Below are positions 42,735-51,581 of a stretch of DNA of 64,000 bases, piece by piece. Made by a program: the position numbers and the translations under genes. Every line of letters begins with the position of its first letter. The first letter of the stretch is position 1. The DNA lies in contig CAZGFQ010000009.1 of assembly GCA_964525185.1 (NCBI GenBank), positions 1-64,000 of the forward strand. Reading direction: 5' to 3'. Below the pieces are notes generated by a model that worked only from the letters and a program-made list of their open reading frames with translations, was not told where the DNA came from and searched no databases. The stretch is from JABHGY01 sp964525185 (GTDB taxonomy: Bacteria > Fidelibacterota > Marinisomatia > Marinisomatales > UBA1611).

Positions 42735-44993
42735 ATGAAAAGATTTCCCATATTTATCCTCCTGATATTCCAAACCGCTTTGATAGGGCAGGAATTGGAA
42801 TGGCCCACATCGGCTAGTCGGTCATTATCATCCAATTTTGGTGAAAATAGAGATGACCATTTTCATATGGGTATTGATATTAAAACAAAAGGGTCCGCAG
42901 GGCACCCTGTTTATGCCGTTAATGATGGTTATATTTTTAGAATGGTGTCTAATTTTTCCGGGTTTGGGAAAGCGTTATATTTAAAAACTGTAACAGGCCA
43001 TACTGCTGTTTATGCTCACTTAGAATCTTTTTCCCCTTTATTAGAAAAAGTATGGGAATTGCAAAAATCAGATAAAAATAGTTATGTTATTAATGCAAAG
43101 TTTTCTCAATCTGAATTTCCTGTCAAAAAAGGAGATGTTATTGGTTATTCAGGTAACACAGGAAGCTCATTTGGTCCCCATTTACATTTTGAATATAGAG
43201 ATGATACTGATTCACCATTAAATCCTCTTACACATGGATTCAGTCTCCCTGACAGAGTAACGCCTATATTGAAAGAAATAGCATTAACGCCTCTATCACC
43301 CGAAGCGTTGGTAAATGCTAGTTCAATCACACAATCTTTTCCCTTATATCGTGATCGTGATGGAACGTATTTATTCCCTGACACCTTAAATGTGTTTGGT
43401 GCTTTTGGTATTTCAATTAAAATGGTAGATAAGCGGGAAGGTGCATCTAATATTTATCAAATCCATAAAGCTGAGCTCCGGGTTGACAACCAGCTTTCCT
43501 TTTCTTTAAGCTATGACCGCATTCCATATTCCCAAACCAGTCGAGCCAAAACAATAATTCAACCAACACTCTACAGACATAATTTTGGTGAATTTCAAAA
43601 ATTATATCGTCACCCTGGCCATGAAACTTTAACGATTCATCCATCAGCCAAATCGGGAATAAATGAATTATCACCGGGACTTCACAATATAGAGATCCAT
43701 GTTTGGGATGTCGCGGGAAATAAAGCTATCTCAAAGGGAATGGTTATCATGGATTTTCCACAAAAAGTTCATGTAGATAAAATATTCAAAGATGAAAAAG
43801 TAATTACTTTTGCCCTGTCCCCCAAAACAGGCGTGACGCCTATAAAAGAGGCAACTCTATACTCTTTTACTCCTTATGGGTATGCTGACCAAAAAATTGA
43901 TATTATCCATCAAGAACAAGTTGGGAAAGAGCTACACGTTACAATTCCCACCCTTGCTATTCGAGAGAGAATTATTCAATTTATTTGCAAAACCCAATCC
44001 GGCGGAGTCGCTACGCCAATACATTGGCAAGAAGATGCACCCGTTTCGGATATGATAAATCTCATCCCTGACTTAAGAATTTCTCACACAGATTTTGGAG
44101 TTTTATTTCAAATTGAAACGGGTCGTTACACAGAGGCTAATGTTCAGTTAAAATTAGCAAATGATAATACATTTAAGGCATATCCTGTTAAACAGATTCA
44201 ACCAAATGTATATTTAAGTGATGTCATATTACCTCAATATCTTTCCGAAATAAAGTATGTGGATATATCTTTTATGAAAAATGGGCAGGTGCGAGATGTT
44301 CGATTTAAATATCAATTCGGTTTAGCAGAAAACGGGAAAGCAATTCGTGTCTTATCTCAGGATAAACATTGTTCAGTTTTAACAAATAAAAACACCGTTT
44401 ATAATCCGGTTGCCTTTTGGATTGATAAAGTTAAAAAAGGTGCACAGGTAAATAATGGGTTTCAATTGTCTCCAGTATATCAACTTCAACCATTTGAATT
44501 AACATTTAAAGATACATTTAGAGTTGGAATTCGATACGATAAACAATATGCGCTACATTCAGGTTTAGCTATTTATAAATATGACCAAAAAGATGAAAAG
44601 TGGGTTTTCCTTCCATCAAAAAACGACCAGGCTGAACATATTTTATCAACAACATTAGATCAGTGTGATGCTATAACTATCATACAAGATTTAAAAGCCC
44701 CTAAAATTGTTTCATCATTTCCAGCAAAGGGAGGCCATTACAAAGCAAAAGATATGGATAAAATCCTTGTTATCATTGATGATTTACTTTCTGGTATTGA
44801 TGGGAATGAAGAAACATTATCACTAAAGTTAAATGGTAAATCTGTTTTATTTGCTTATCAGCCAATGAAAAAAGAAATCTCTTTCTTATTAAAGTCTCCT
44901 CTTTCTGTTGGCCCACATGATTTTTCCGTAACAGCTGTAGATCGTGTTGGAAATAAAATGTCCAAAACAGTACCCTTTCTTATTCTAGATTAA
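42735..44993 (+). CDS. M23 (LytM) family metallopeptidase with long Ig-like C-terminal region
   Basis: 752 aa. A signal peptide (MKRFPIFILLIFQTALIG) precedes the LytM catalytic domain: zinc ligands His44 and Asp48 (HFHMGID), His95 (YAHLE) and HLH (149-151, FGPHLHFE). The remaining 550 or so residues are beta-rich Ig/fibronectin-like modules, including the final ones (KIVSSFPAKGGHYKAK, GIDGNEETLSLKLNG). It would cleave peptidoglycan cross-links in the periplasm. It overlaps the rhomboid start by 1 nt and is probably co-transcribed with it. Confidence 0.9.
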   Translation: MKRFPIFILLIFQTALIGQELEWPTSASRSLSSNFGENRDDHFHMGIDIKTKGSAGHPVYAVNDGYIFRMVSNFSGFGKALYLKTVTGHTAVYAHLESFSPLLEKVWELQKSDKNSYVINAKFSQSEFPVKKGDVIGYSGNTGSSFGPHLHFEYRDDTDSPLNPLTHGFSLPDRVTPILKEIALTPLSPEALVNASSITQSFPLYRDRDGTYLFPDTLNVFGAFGISIKMVDKREGASNIYQIHKAELRVDNQLSFSLSYDRIPYSQTSRAKTIIQPTLYRHNFGEFQKLYRHPGHETLTIHPSAKSGINELSPGLHNIEIHVWDVAGNKAISKGMVIMDFPQKVHVDKIFKDEKVITFALSPKTGVTPIKEATLYSFTPYGYADQKIDIIHQEQVGKELHVTIPTLAIRERIIQFICKTQSGGVATPIHWQEDAPVSDMINLIPDLRISHTDFGVLFQIETGRYTEANVQLKLANDNTFKAYPVKQIQPNVYLSDVILPQYLSEIKYVDISFMKNGQVRDVRFKYQFGLAENGKAIRVLSQDKHCSVLTNKNTVYNPVAFWIDKVKKGAQVNNGFQLSPVYQLQPFELTFKDTFRVGIRYDKQYALHSGLAIYKYDQKDEKWVFLPSKNDQAEHILSTTLDQCDAITIIQDLKAPKIVSSFPAKGGHYKAKDMDKILVIIDDLLSGIDGNEETLSLKLNGKSVLFAYQPMKKEISFLLKSPLSVGPHDFSVTAVDRVGNKMSKTVPFLILD

Positions 44994-45640
44994 TGTTATT
45001 CCCATACAAAGACGATAATCCTGCAATATTAACACCTTTCGTTACCTATGGTTTAATTGGTATAAATATTTTTGTTTTTATTTTTCAGTTAAGTATTGAA
45101 TTAAATGATCCTATTGCTGGAAAATCGTTAATCTATATTTTTGGACTGGTCCCTGCTGATTTTAGTATATTATCTGTATTTACATCCATGTTTATGCATG
45201 GAGGTTTTGCACACATTATAGGGAATATGTGGTTCTTGTGGATATTTGGCGACAATATTGAAAGTCTATTAGGTCATGTAAGATATTTCTTTTTTTATCT
45301 TTCCTGTGGGATTGGAGCTGCTATCGCTCAAATCTTAATAGGCCCAAATTCAACAATTCCAATGGTAGGTGCAAGTGGTGCGATTGCAGGCGTACTTGGT
45401 GCATATATGATTTTGTATCCAAAAGCAAAAGTGCATGTATTTGTATTTTTTATCTTTATTACAACGATTCAAGTCCCAGCTCAAATTGTCCTAGGAGTCT
45501 GGTTTTTAATGCAATTAAGTAATGGTCTCGGCAGTATTGGCTTAGACTTATCTGGTGGTGTAGCTTGGTTCGCTCATATCGGTGGATTTATTATGGGAAT
45601 TAGCACACAAAAATTGTTTCGTACCATCCGAATTGAATAG
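44993..45640 (+). CDS. Rhomboid family intramembrane serine protease
   Basis: 215 aa, six membrane helices. Catalytic Ser128 is in GASGAIAGVLGAYM and His195 in AWFAHIGGF, with the L1-loop motif HGGFAHIIGNMWFLWIFGDNIE. It cleaves transmembrane substrates within the bilayer. The short N-terminus (MLFPYKDDNPAILTPFVTYG) is typical of the family. It overlaps the M23 gene by 1 nt, and cdd follows 13 nt later. Confidence 0.95.
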   Translation: MLFPYKDDNPAILTPFVTYGLIGINIFVFIFQLSIELNDPIAGKSLIYIFGLVPADFSILSVFTSMFMHGGFAHIIGNMWFLWIFGDNIESLLGHVRYFFFYLSCGIGAAIAQILIGPNSTIPMVGASGAIAGVLGAYMILYPKAKVHVFVFFIFITTIQVPAQIVLGVWFLMQLSNGLGSIGLDLSGGVAWFAHIGGFIMGISTQKLFRTIRIE

Positions 45641-45653
45641 TTTCTAGGTCTCT

Positions 45654-46037
45654 ATGAACCACTCATTGATTAACAAAGCGATTAATATGCGAAAACAAGC
45701 ATACGCCCCTTATTCCAAGTATTGTGTTGGAGCTGCTGTGGAAACGGATTCCGGGCAAATTATCGGCGGTTGCAATATTGAATCAAGCAGTTATAGCTTG
45801 ACGTGTTGCGCTGAAAGAGTCGCTCTTTTTTCAGCTTTAGCACAAGATCATTTTCCAATAAAAGCACTTGCTGTATCAACGGAAAATGGTGGATCTCCGT
45901 GTGGGGCTTGCCGCCAAGTCATATGGGATTTATGTGGGGATATTCCGGTTTACATTTGCGACAATCATGGATTAGTCGACACCACAACAAGCAAAGAGTT
46001 ACTTCCAAAAGCATTTGACCAAGGTTTTTTAAAATGA
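45654..46037 (+). CDS. cdd: Cytidine deaminase
   Basis: 127 aa, the tetrameric short form. Zinc-site residues are in CCAERVA (with catalytic Glu) and GSPCGACRQV (two Cys), and the N-terminal YAPYSKYCVGAAV is typical. It converts cytidine to uridine. It is the first gene of a salvage run and overlaps udk by 4 nt (ATGA). Confidence 0.96.
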   Translation: MNHSLINKAINMRKQAYAPYSKYCVGAAVETDSGQIIGGCNIESSSYSLTCCAERVALFSALAQDHFPIKALAVSTENGGSPCGACRQVIWDLCGDIPVYICDNHGLVDTTTSKELLPKAFDQGFLK

Positions 46038-46654
46038 TAAAAACACCTATTTTAATCGGAATCGGTGGTGGAACGGGATCTGGGAAAACATCTATCGCTA
46101 AACAATTATTTGAAAAATATGGTGAAGGTGAAGTTGTTGTTATAGAACAGGATGCATATTATCGCGATTTATCTAACATGAGTCTAGACGAGCGACACAA
46201 ACAGAACTATGATCATCCGGATGCAACGGATATTGAATTATTTGGCCAGCATGTTATTTCTCTTATGAAGGGAACAGCCGTTGAAGTCCCAATTTATGAT
46301 TTTGCAACACACCTTAGATCAGAAGAAACAAAAAAAATCAAGCCACATCATGTTATAGTTGTGGAAGGTATTCTCGCATTACATTATCCGGTTTTAAGAG
46401 AATTAATGGATATAAAGATTTATGTAGAAACACCAGCAGATATTAGATTCATTCGTCGATTATCTAGAGATATTGATGAAAGAGGAAGGACAGCCCAATC
46501 TGTTATAGATCAATACCTTAAAACTGTTCGACCGATGCATGAACAATTTGTGGAACCATCAAAATTTTACGCAGATATTATAATCCCCGAAGGTGGGGCA
46601 AATAAAGTAGCAATTGACTTATTACATACAAAAATAAAAGCAATATTATCATAA
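46034..46654 (+). CDS. udk: Uridine kinase
   Basis: 206 aa. The P-loop GGTGSGKTS lies near the N-terminus, with EQDAYYRDLSNMSLDERHKQ, NYDHPDATD and VVVEGILALHYPVLRELMD. It phosphorylates uridine and cytidine using GTP or ATP. The position after cdd and before tdk makes a pyrimidine salvage cluster. Confidence 0.96.
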   Translation: MIKTPILIGIGGGTGSGKTSIAKQLFEKYGEGEVVVIEQDAYYRDLSNMSLDERHKQNYDHPDATDIELFGQHVISLMKGTAVEVPIYDFATHLRSEETKKIKPHHVIVVEGILALHYPVLRELMDIKIYVETPADIRFIRRLSRDIDERGRTAQSVIDQYLKTVRPMHEQFVEPSKFYADIIIPEGGANKVAIDLLHTKIKAILS

Positions 46655-46666
46655 GGAATACGATAC

Positions 46667-47233
46667 ATGACCCTTACACCACGAGACTCCGGATGGATAG
46701 AAGTTATTTGTGGAAGTATGTTCAGTGGAAAAACTGAAGAACTAATACGAAGATTAAAACGGGCTGAAATAGCCCAAATGAAGGTAGAAATTTATAAACC
46801 CAAAATAGATAGCCGATATAGTGTTGAACATATTGTTTCTCATAATCAATTGAAAATGAAATCAATCATGGTAAATACAGCTTTGGATATTTTAGAACAA
46901 TCTAAAAATGCTGATGTAGTTGGCATTGACGAAGCTCAATTTTTTGGTGATGATTTAGTGCGTGTTTGCCATGCGCTAGCAAAAAATAAAAAGCGCGTTG
47001 TTGTAGCTGGGCTTGATACAGATTATAAAGGAAATCCTTTTGGTCCAATGCCTAACATTATGTGTGAAGCAGACTATTTAGATAAATTAAGAGCCATTTG
47101 TGTCCAATGCGGAAATCCCGCAACATACTCTCAAAGGCTTACGCTAGATGATAACCAAGTTGTAATAGGAGAAACAGATGTATATGAAGCTCGTTGTCGG
47201 AATTGTTACACATCACCGGAGGATGAATCGTGA
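46667..47233 (+). CDS. tdk: Thymidine kinase (TK1 type)
   Basis: 188 aa. The P-loop GSMFSGKTEELIRR is followed by VVGIDEAQFF (with catalytic Glu), the lasso region and the zinc sites CVQCGNPA and CRNCY. It phosphorylates thymidine and deoxyuridine. Its stop overlaps the GTG start of the transporter gene (GTGA, 47230-47233), so the two are coupled. Confidence 0.96.
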   Translation: MTLTPRDSGWIEVICGSMFSGKTEELIRRLKRAEIAQMKVEIYKPKIDSRYSVEHIVSHNQLKMKSIMVNTALDILEQSKNADVVGIDEAQFFGDDLVRVCHALAKNKKRVVVAGLDTDYKGNPFGPMPNIMCEADYLDKLRAICVQCGNPATYSQRLTLDDNQVVIGETDVYEARCRNCYTSPEDES

Positions 47234-48849
47234 ATTTAATTAGTCTTTTAGGGCTTGTGGCCCTTTTGGGTATTGCAGCCGCATTATCCTTCAATTTTAA
47301 ACAAATAAAGTTAAGGCCCATTATTTGGGGGCTTGGACTGCAATTCATTTTTGCTTTAATCATCTTGAGGAGCGACTATCTCAGCTTCATGGGAATGGGG
47401 ATATTAGGTTTACTATTATTAACATATATCCTTCAAAAAGACGATAAAAAGTTAGGTGGCGGAATTCAAAGTATTGCCATTTTAGCTATAGGTGGGGGTG
47501 CAATCGGTTATGGAGCAAGTTTACTTGGCCCTAATATTGGTCTATTACTTTCAATCCTTTTTGTTGGATTGGTTCTAAACAGTTGGCTAAAGTGGGCGCA
47601 AAAATATCAGCGATATATATCTGCATTATTTATAATTGTCGGTATTAGTTATTTAATTAATTATAATATTACTGGGCAACTCATCTTCAAAACATTTAGC
47701 GAGAAAGTAGCCTACTTCCTAAATCTATCAGATTTTGGAGCACAATTTCTTTTTGGGAATTTAACAAATGCTGAATATTTCTTTACAGCACCTAACTCAA
47801 GTTGGCCTGGCTTTGGATTTCAATTTGCATTTAAAGTATTACCCACAATCATTTTCTTTGGCGGATTTATGAGTGTATTGTATTACTATGGTGTGATGCA
47901 AAAAGTGATTGAAACCATTAGCCGTTTTATGCGGTGGACGATTGGCACAAGTGGAGCAGAAACGCTTTCTTGCAGTGCAAATATATTTGTTGGACAAACA
48001 GAATCACCTTTATTAATTAAGCCATTTTTAGACCAAATGACAAAGTCAGAACTATTAACAATCATGGTTGGAGGATTTGCCACAATTGCGGGAGGTGTAT
48101 TAGCAGGATATATTTCAATGGGAGTTCCCGCAGGCCACTTAGTCGCAGCAAGCGTTATGTCTGCACCCGCAGCTTTAGTTATAGGAAAAATTATTTATCC
48201 AGAAACGGAACATTCTGTCACAGCAGGTGATGTAGAGCTTCCTGATATTTCTGATGGGTCAAATGCAGTTGAGGCTGCATCCAACGGTATTCTTGATGGT
48301 ATGAAACTTGCGGCAAATGTTGGTGCAATGCTCATTGGTTTTATTGCTTTAATTGCTGTTGTTGATTTAGCTCTAAATTGGGTTGATAGTATTATTGATG
48401 GTAAATGGCTAGGTGGAGATTATATTAATTATGTTGCTGCTGGTTTATCTCCAGCTAAAGGTGAATTTGTTGGTTATTTTCCGGGATCATTACAAACATT
48501 CTTTGGAACTATTTTTTCTCCATTAGCATTTTTGATGGGTGTTCCTTGGGATGATGCTGCATCTGTTGGAAATTTATTAGGTATAAAAGTTTCTTTGAAT
48601 GAATTTGTCGCCTTTGGAACTTTAGGTGGTTATATTGCTGATGGAATTATGAGTGAGCGTGCCATTATTATATCAACATATGCATTATGTGGGTTTGCAA
48701 ATTTTGGTTCTATCGGTATTCAAATTGGTGGCATTAGCGCTATTTCACCAAAAAGAAAAAAAGATTTAGCTAAAGTGGGTGTTAGAGCTATGTTTGGCGG
48801 TGCGATTGCATCTTGGTTAACAGCCACTATTGCAGGAATATTATTATAG
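47230..48849 (+). CDS. Concentrative nucleoside transporter (NupC/CNT family)
   Basis: 539 aa, many membrane segments, longer than the usual 400-aa NupC. The first 170 or so residues look like additional helices before the CNT core. The core motifs are GTSGAETLSCSANIFVGQTE and SPLLIKPFLDQMTKSEL followed by VGGFATIAGGVLAGYI. It would import nucleosides with Na+ or H+. The GTG start overlaps the tdk stop by 4 nt. This fits the surrounding salvage kinases. Confidence 0.92.
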   Translation: MNLISLLGLVALLGIAAALSFNFKQIKLRPIIWGLGLQFIFALIILRSDYLSFMGMGILGLLLLTYILQKDDKKLGGGIQSIAILAIGGGAIGYGASLLGPNIGLLLSILFVGLVLNSWLKWAQKYQRYISALFIIVGISYLINYNITGQLIFKTFSEKVAYFLNLSDFGAQFLFGNLTNAEYFFTAPNSSWPGFGFQFAFKVLPTIIFFGGFMSVLYYYGVMQKVIETISRFMRWTIGTSGAETLSCSANIFVGQTESPLLIKPFLDQMTKSELLTIMVGGFATIAGGVLAGYISMGVPAGHLVAASVMSAPAALVIGKIIYPETEHSVTAGDVELPDISDGSNAVEAASNGILDGMKLAANVGAMLIGFIALIAVVDLALNWVDSIIDGKWLGGDYINYVAAGLSPAKGEFVGYFPGSLQTFFGTIFSPLAFLMGVPWDDAASVGNLLGIKVSLNEFVAFGTLGGYIADGIMSERAIIISTYALCGFANFGSIGIQIGGISAISPKRKKDLAKVGVRAMFGGAIASWLTATIAGILL

Positions 48850-48865
48850 TAAGAAAAATAATTAT

Positions 48866-49426
48866 ATGAGAATATTATTTATGGGGCCGCCTGGAGTTGG
48901 TAAAGGGACTCAAGCTGCCCGAATTGAAAAACATTATAATATCATCCATCTTTCCACAGGTGAAATACTGCGTGATGAGATTGAGGAAAACACTAAAATT
49001 GGTAAACAAGCAAAAGGATTTATCGATTTGGGGCAACTTGTCCCTGACCTAATTTTATTAGATATTATTGAACACCGATTGATTCATGATGATTGTAAAA
49101 ATGGGTTTTTACTCGATGGCTTTCCTCGCACCCTCCCTCAAGCAACTGGTTTAGATAAAATTCTAACAAATTGCCATCAAGAACTTGATTGTGCAATTAG
49201 CCTTAAAGCAAATGAAGATGAATTGGTGAGTCGACTTGTTTTACGCGGAAAAGAGCTGGGTCGCTCCGATGATTCTAAAGAAATAATTAAAAAACGTCAA
49301 AAAATTTATTGGGAGCAAACTGCACCCTTAATTGATTTCTATCGAGGTAAGGGATTATTAAAAGAAGTTAATGGAATTGGCGAAATCCCCGAAATCACAA
49401 ATCGAATACTTGAGGCTATAAAATGA
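48866..49426 (+). CDS. adk: Adenylate kinase
   Basis: 186 aa, the short-LID form. The P-loop is MGPPGVGKGTQA, with LSTGEILRDEI and LLDGFPRTLPQATGL, and the LID is short (RLVLRGKELGRSDDSKE) without zinc Cys. It interconverts AMP, ADP and ATP. The ATG at 48866 begins MRILFMGPPG; an upstream in-frame start at 48830 inside the transporter end would add a non-conserved tail. It overlaps coaE by 4 nt (ATGA). Confidence 0.95.
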   Translation: MRILFMGPPGVGKGTQAARIEKHYNIIHLSTGEILRDEIEENTKIGKQAKGFIDLGQLVPDLILLDIIEHRLIHDDCKNGFLLDGFPRTLPQATGLDKILTNCHQELDCAISLKANEDELVSRLVLRGKELGRSDDSKEIIKKRQKIYWEQTAPLIDFYRGKGLLKEVNGIGEIPEITNRILEAIK

Positions 49427-50016
49427 TTAAAATAGGTTTAACGGGCGGAATTGGTTCAGGAAAAAGTTTAGTGAGCCAATACCTTATTGAATTAGGTGCA
49501 TACATTTTTGATGCTGATAGTGAGGCAAAGAAAATTCTAGATACCAACGAAACAACCCAAAATGAACTTATTGCCGAGTTTGGAACAGATGTTTTAAATG
49601 CTGAAAATAAGATTGATAAAAAGAAACTAGCCAAAATTGCATTCCAAGACGAAGATCACCAATCCAGATTAAATGCAATCATTCATCCCTATGTTTTCGA
49701 TGAAATTGATTCACATTTCGATAAAATCTCAAGCGAGAATAATCATTCACTTTTTGTTGTTGATGCAGCTTTAATTTATGAATCTGGCGCTGATACACAT
49801 ATGGATTATATCGTTGTTGTTTCGTCCCATCTAAAGCTTCGAGTTTCACGCGTGATGGAACGAGGTGGTTTAACGCGTGATGAATTTATGAGACGATTGG
49901 AATTACAATGGCCTGAAGAAGATAAAGTTCATATGGCAGACTTTGTTATCCCCAATAACAGCACAGAAGAAGATTTAAAATCAAGTACTGCAAACCTTTT
50001 TAATCAAATCGTATAA
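49423..50016 (+). CDS. coaE: Dephospho-CoA kinase
   Basis: 197 aa. The P-loop is GLTGGIGSGKS, followed by FDADSEAKKIL and VVDAALIYESG. It phosphorylates dephospho-CoA in the last step of CoA synthesis. It ends 2 nt before the stop of the convergent gene at 50019, with no terminator visible between them. Confidence 0.94.
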   Translation: MIKIGLTGGIGSGKSLVSQYLIELGAYIFDADSEAKKILDTNETTQNELIAEFGTDVLNAENKIDKKKLAKIAFQDEDHQSRLNAIIHPYVFDEIDSHFDKISSENNHSLFVVDAALIYESGADTHMDYIVVVSSHLKLRVSRVMERGGLTRDEFMRRLELQWPEEDKVHMADFVIPNNSTEEDLKSSTANLFNQIV

Positions 50017-50018
50017 AT

Positions 50019-50543
50019 TTAACGTATTCTTTTTCGATACGCTTTTGGCTTATCTAATATTTCCTTAATAACAAATGACTCCATTAATCGATTCGAATTG
50101 CTTACCAAGGAGTTCACAAATAAAGATTTCTTCTTTTTATGAATTTTAACAACTTTTCTATTTGATAAGTCTGAGTGATATATTTGACTTTCAAACTCTT
50201 CTTCACGCTGCTCAATATTTGAAAGTTTTCCATGATCAAAACCTAGCTTAGTGGGATGAGTTTTTTTCACTTCTTCTTCAACCGGTGAAATTTCTTCTAG
50301 ACTTAAATCATCTTCATGTTGATGTTCAAGGAGATCGGTATCATTTTGTTCTTTGCTTTCTTCGTCGATCCAGCCTTGAGCCTTAAACCATTTTTGAATC
50401 TGAGGAGAGAAAGGTATTCCTTCAGAGTCCCATCCATCCTCAGATTCAATCTCTTTATGCTTTTGTTTTTGCTGTAGCTTTTTCTTGTATCCACTTAATA
50501 GATACATGATTAATAAAAAAAGCCAGTAACCAATTCCTTCCAT
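50019..50543 (-). CDS. Membrane-anchored acidic protein of unknown function
   Basis: 174 aa. A short N-terminal hydrophobic helix (about 5-18, YWLFLLIMYLLSG) is followed by a basic stretch and a long acidic Glu/Asp-rich middle (EESKEQNDTDLLEHQHEDDL). The C-terminal segment ESFVIKEILDKPKAYRKR resembles the conserved end (EILxxPKA) of a family often found beside floA/nfeD. It starts 5 nt after floA and is the third gene of that operon. Function is unknown. Confidence 0.65.
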   Translation of the reverse strand: MEGIGYWLFLLIMYLLSGYKKKLQQKQKHKEIESEDGWDSEGIPFSPQIQKWFKAQGWIDEESKEQNDTDLLEHQHEDDLSLEEISPVEEEVKKTHPTKLGFDHGKLSNIEQREEEFESQIYHSDLSNRKVVKIHKKKKSLFVNSLVSNSNRLMESFVIKEILDKPKAYRKRIR

Positions 50544-50548
50544 TTGGT

Positions 50549-51562
50549 TTATTCCTGATCATCTCCATCAGTCGCATGTGAATCATCAGATGCTCCATGA
50601 GAAATTGAAGTTCTCATTTCTGTATCCGCTTTTATATTATGCATATTATAATAATCAAAAATACCCATATTCCCGTCACGAAATGCTTGAGACATAGCTT
50701 TAGGTACTTCGGCTTCGGCTTCAACAACTTTCGCTTTCATTTCCTGTGTTCGCGCCTTCATTTCCTGTTCTTCAGCAACAGCCATAGCTCTTCGTGTTTC
50801 TGCTTTTGCCTGAGCAACTCTTAAATCTGCTTCCGCTTGATCGGCTTGCAACCTAGCTCCAATATTTTTCCCAACATCTAAATCTGCAATATCAATAGAT
50901 AAAATTTCATACGCAGTTCCAGCATCTAACCCTTTGGCGAGTACAGCTTTTGATATATTATCAGGGTTTTCCAATACGCCACCATAATTCCCAGATGAAC
51001 CAATTGCACTAACAATCCCTTCTCCAACACGAGCAATAATCGTTTCATCTGTAGCACCACCAACTAACCCGGCAATATTTGTTCTAACTGTCACCCTTGC
51101 TCTAGCTTTTAGTTCAATACCATCTTTTGCGACAGCAGCTAAAAAACCTTCTTTGGGCGCATTTATCACTTTCGGATATACACTTGTTTGTACTGCGGAT
51201 TTTACATCTCTGCCTGCTAAATCAATTGCGGTGGCTGTTTCAAATGGTAATTGAATATTTGCTTTGCTGGAAGCAATTAATGCAGAAACCACATTTACAA
51301 CATTTCCGCCAGCAAGGTAATGAGTTTCAAGCATATCTGTGGTAATATGATTGAGCCCCGCTTTATGTAAATTAATGACACCGTCCGTAACGAGCCTCGG
51401 TGCAATTTTTCTCAATCGCATCCGGATAAGATCAACGATTCGAATTCGACCTAGCCCAAGCGAAACAACCGATTGAATCCATAATCCAACTGGAACGAAA
51501 TAAAATATTAATAGTACTGCAAATACAATGAGTACAAGAAAAACTATAGAAATATCGATCAT
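50549..51562 (-). CDS. floA: Flotillin-like protein FloA (SPFH domain)
   Basis: 337 aa, matching UPF0365/FloA proteins. An N-terminal membrane hairpin (about 5-27) is followed by the SPFH domain (about 30-240) and a coiled coil (about 230-290, QADQAEADLRVAQAKAETRR) rich in Ala and Glu. FloA scaffolds functional membrane microdomains. It lies 19 nt after nfeD, its usual partner gene. Confidence 0.95.
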   Translation of the reverse strand: MIDISIVFLVLIVFAVLLIFYFVPVGLWIQSVVSLGLGRIRIVDLIRMRLRKIAPRLVTDGVINLHKAGLNHITTDMLETHYLAGGNVVNVVSALIASSKANIQLPFETATAIDLAGRDVKSAVQTSVYPKVINAPKEGFLAAVAKDGIELKARARVTVRTNIAGLVGGATDETIIARVGEGIVSAIGSSGNYGGVLENPDNISKAVLAKGLDAGTAYEILSIDIADLDVGKNIGARLQADQAEADLRVAQAKAETRRAMAVAEEQEMKARTQEMKAKVVEAEAEVPKAMSQAFRDGNMGIFDYYNMHNIKADTEMRTSISHGASDDSHATDGDDQE

Positions 51563-51581
51563 AATATAACTCCTAGGTTAT

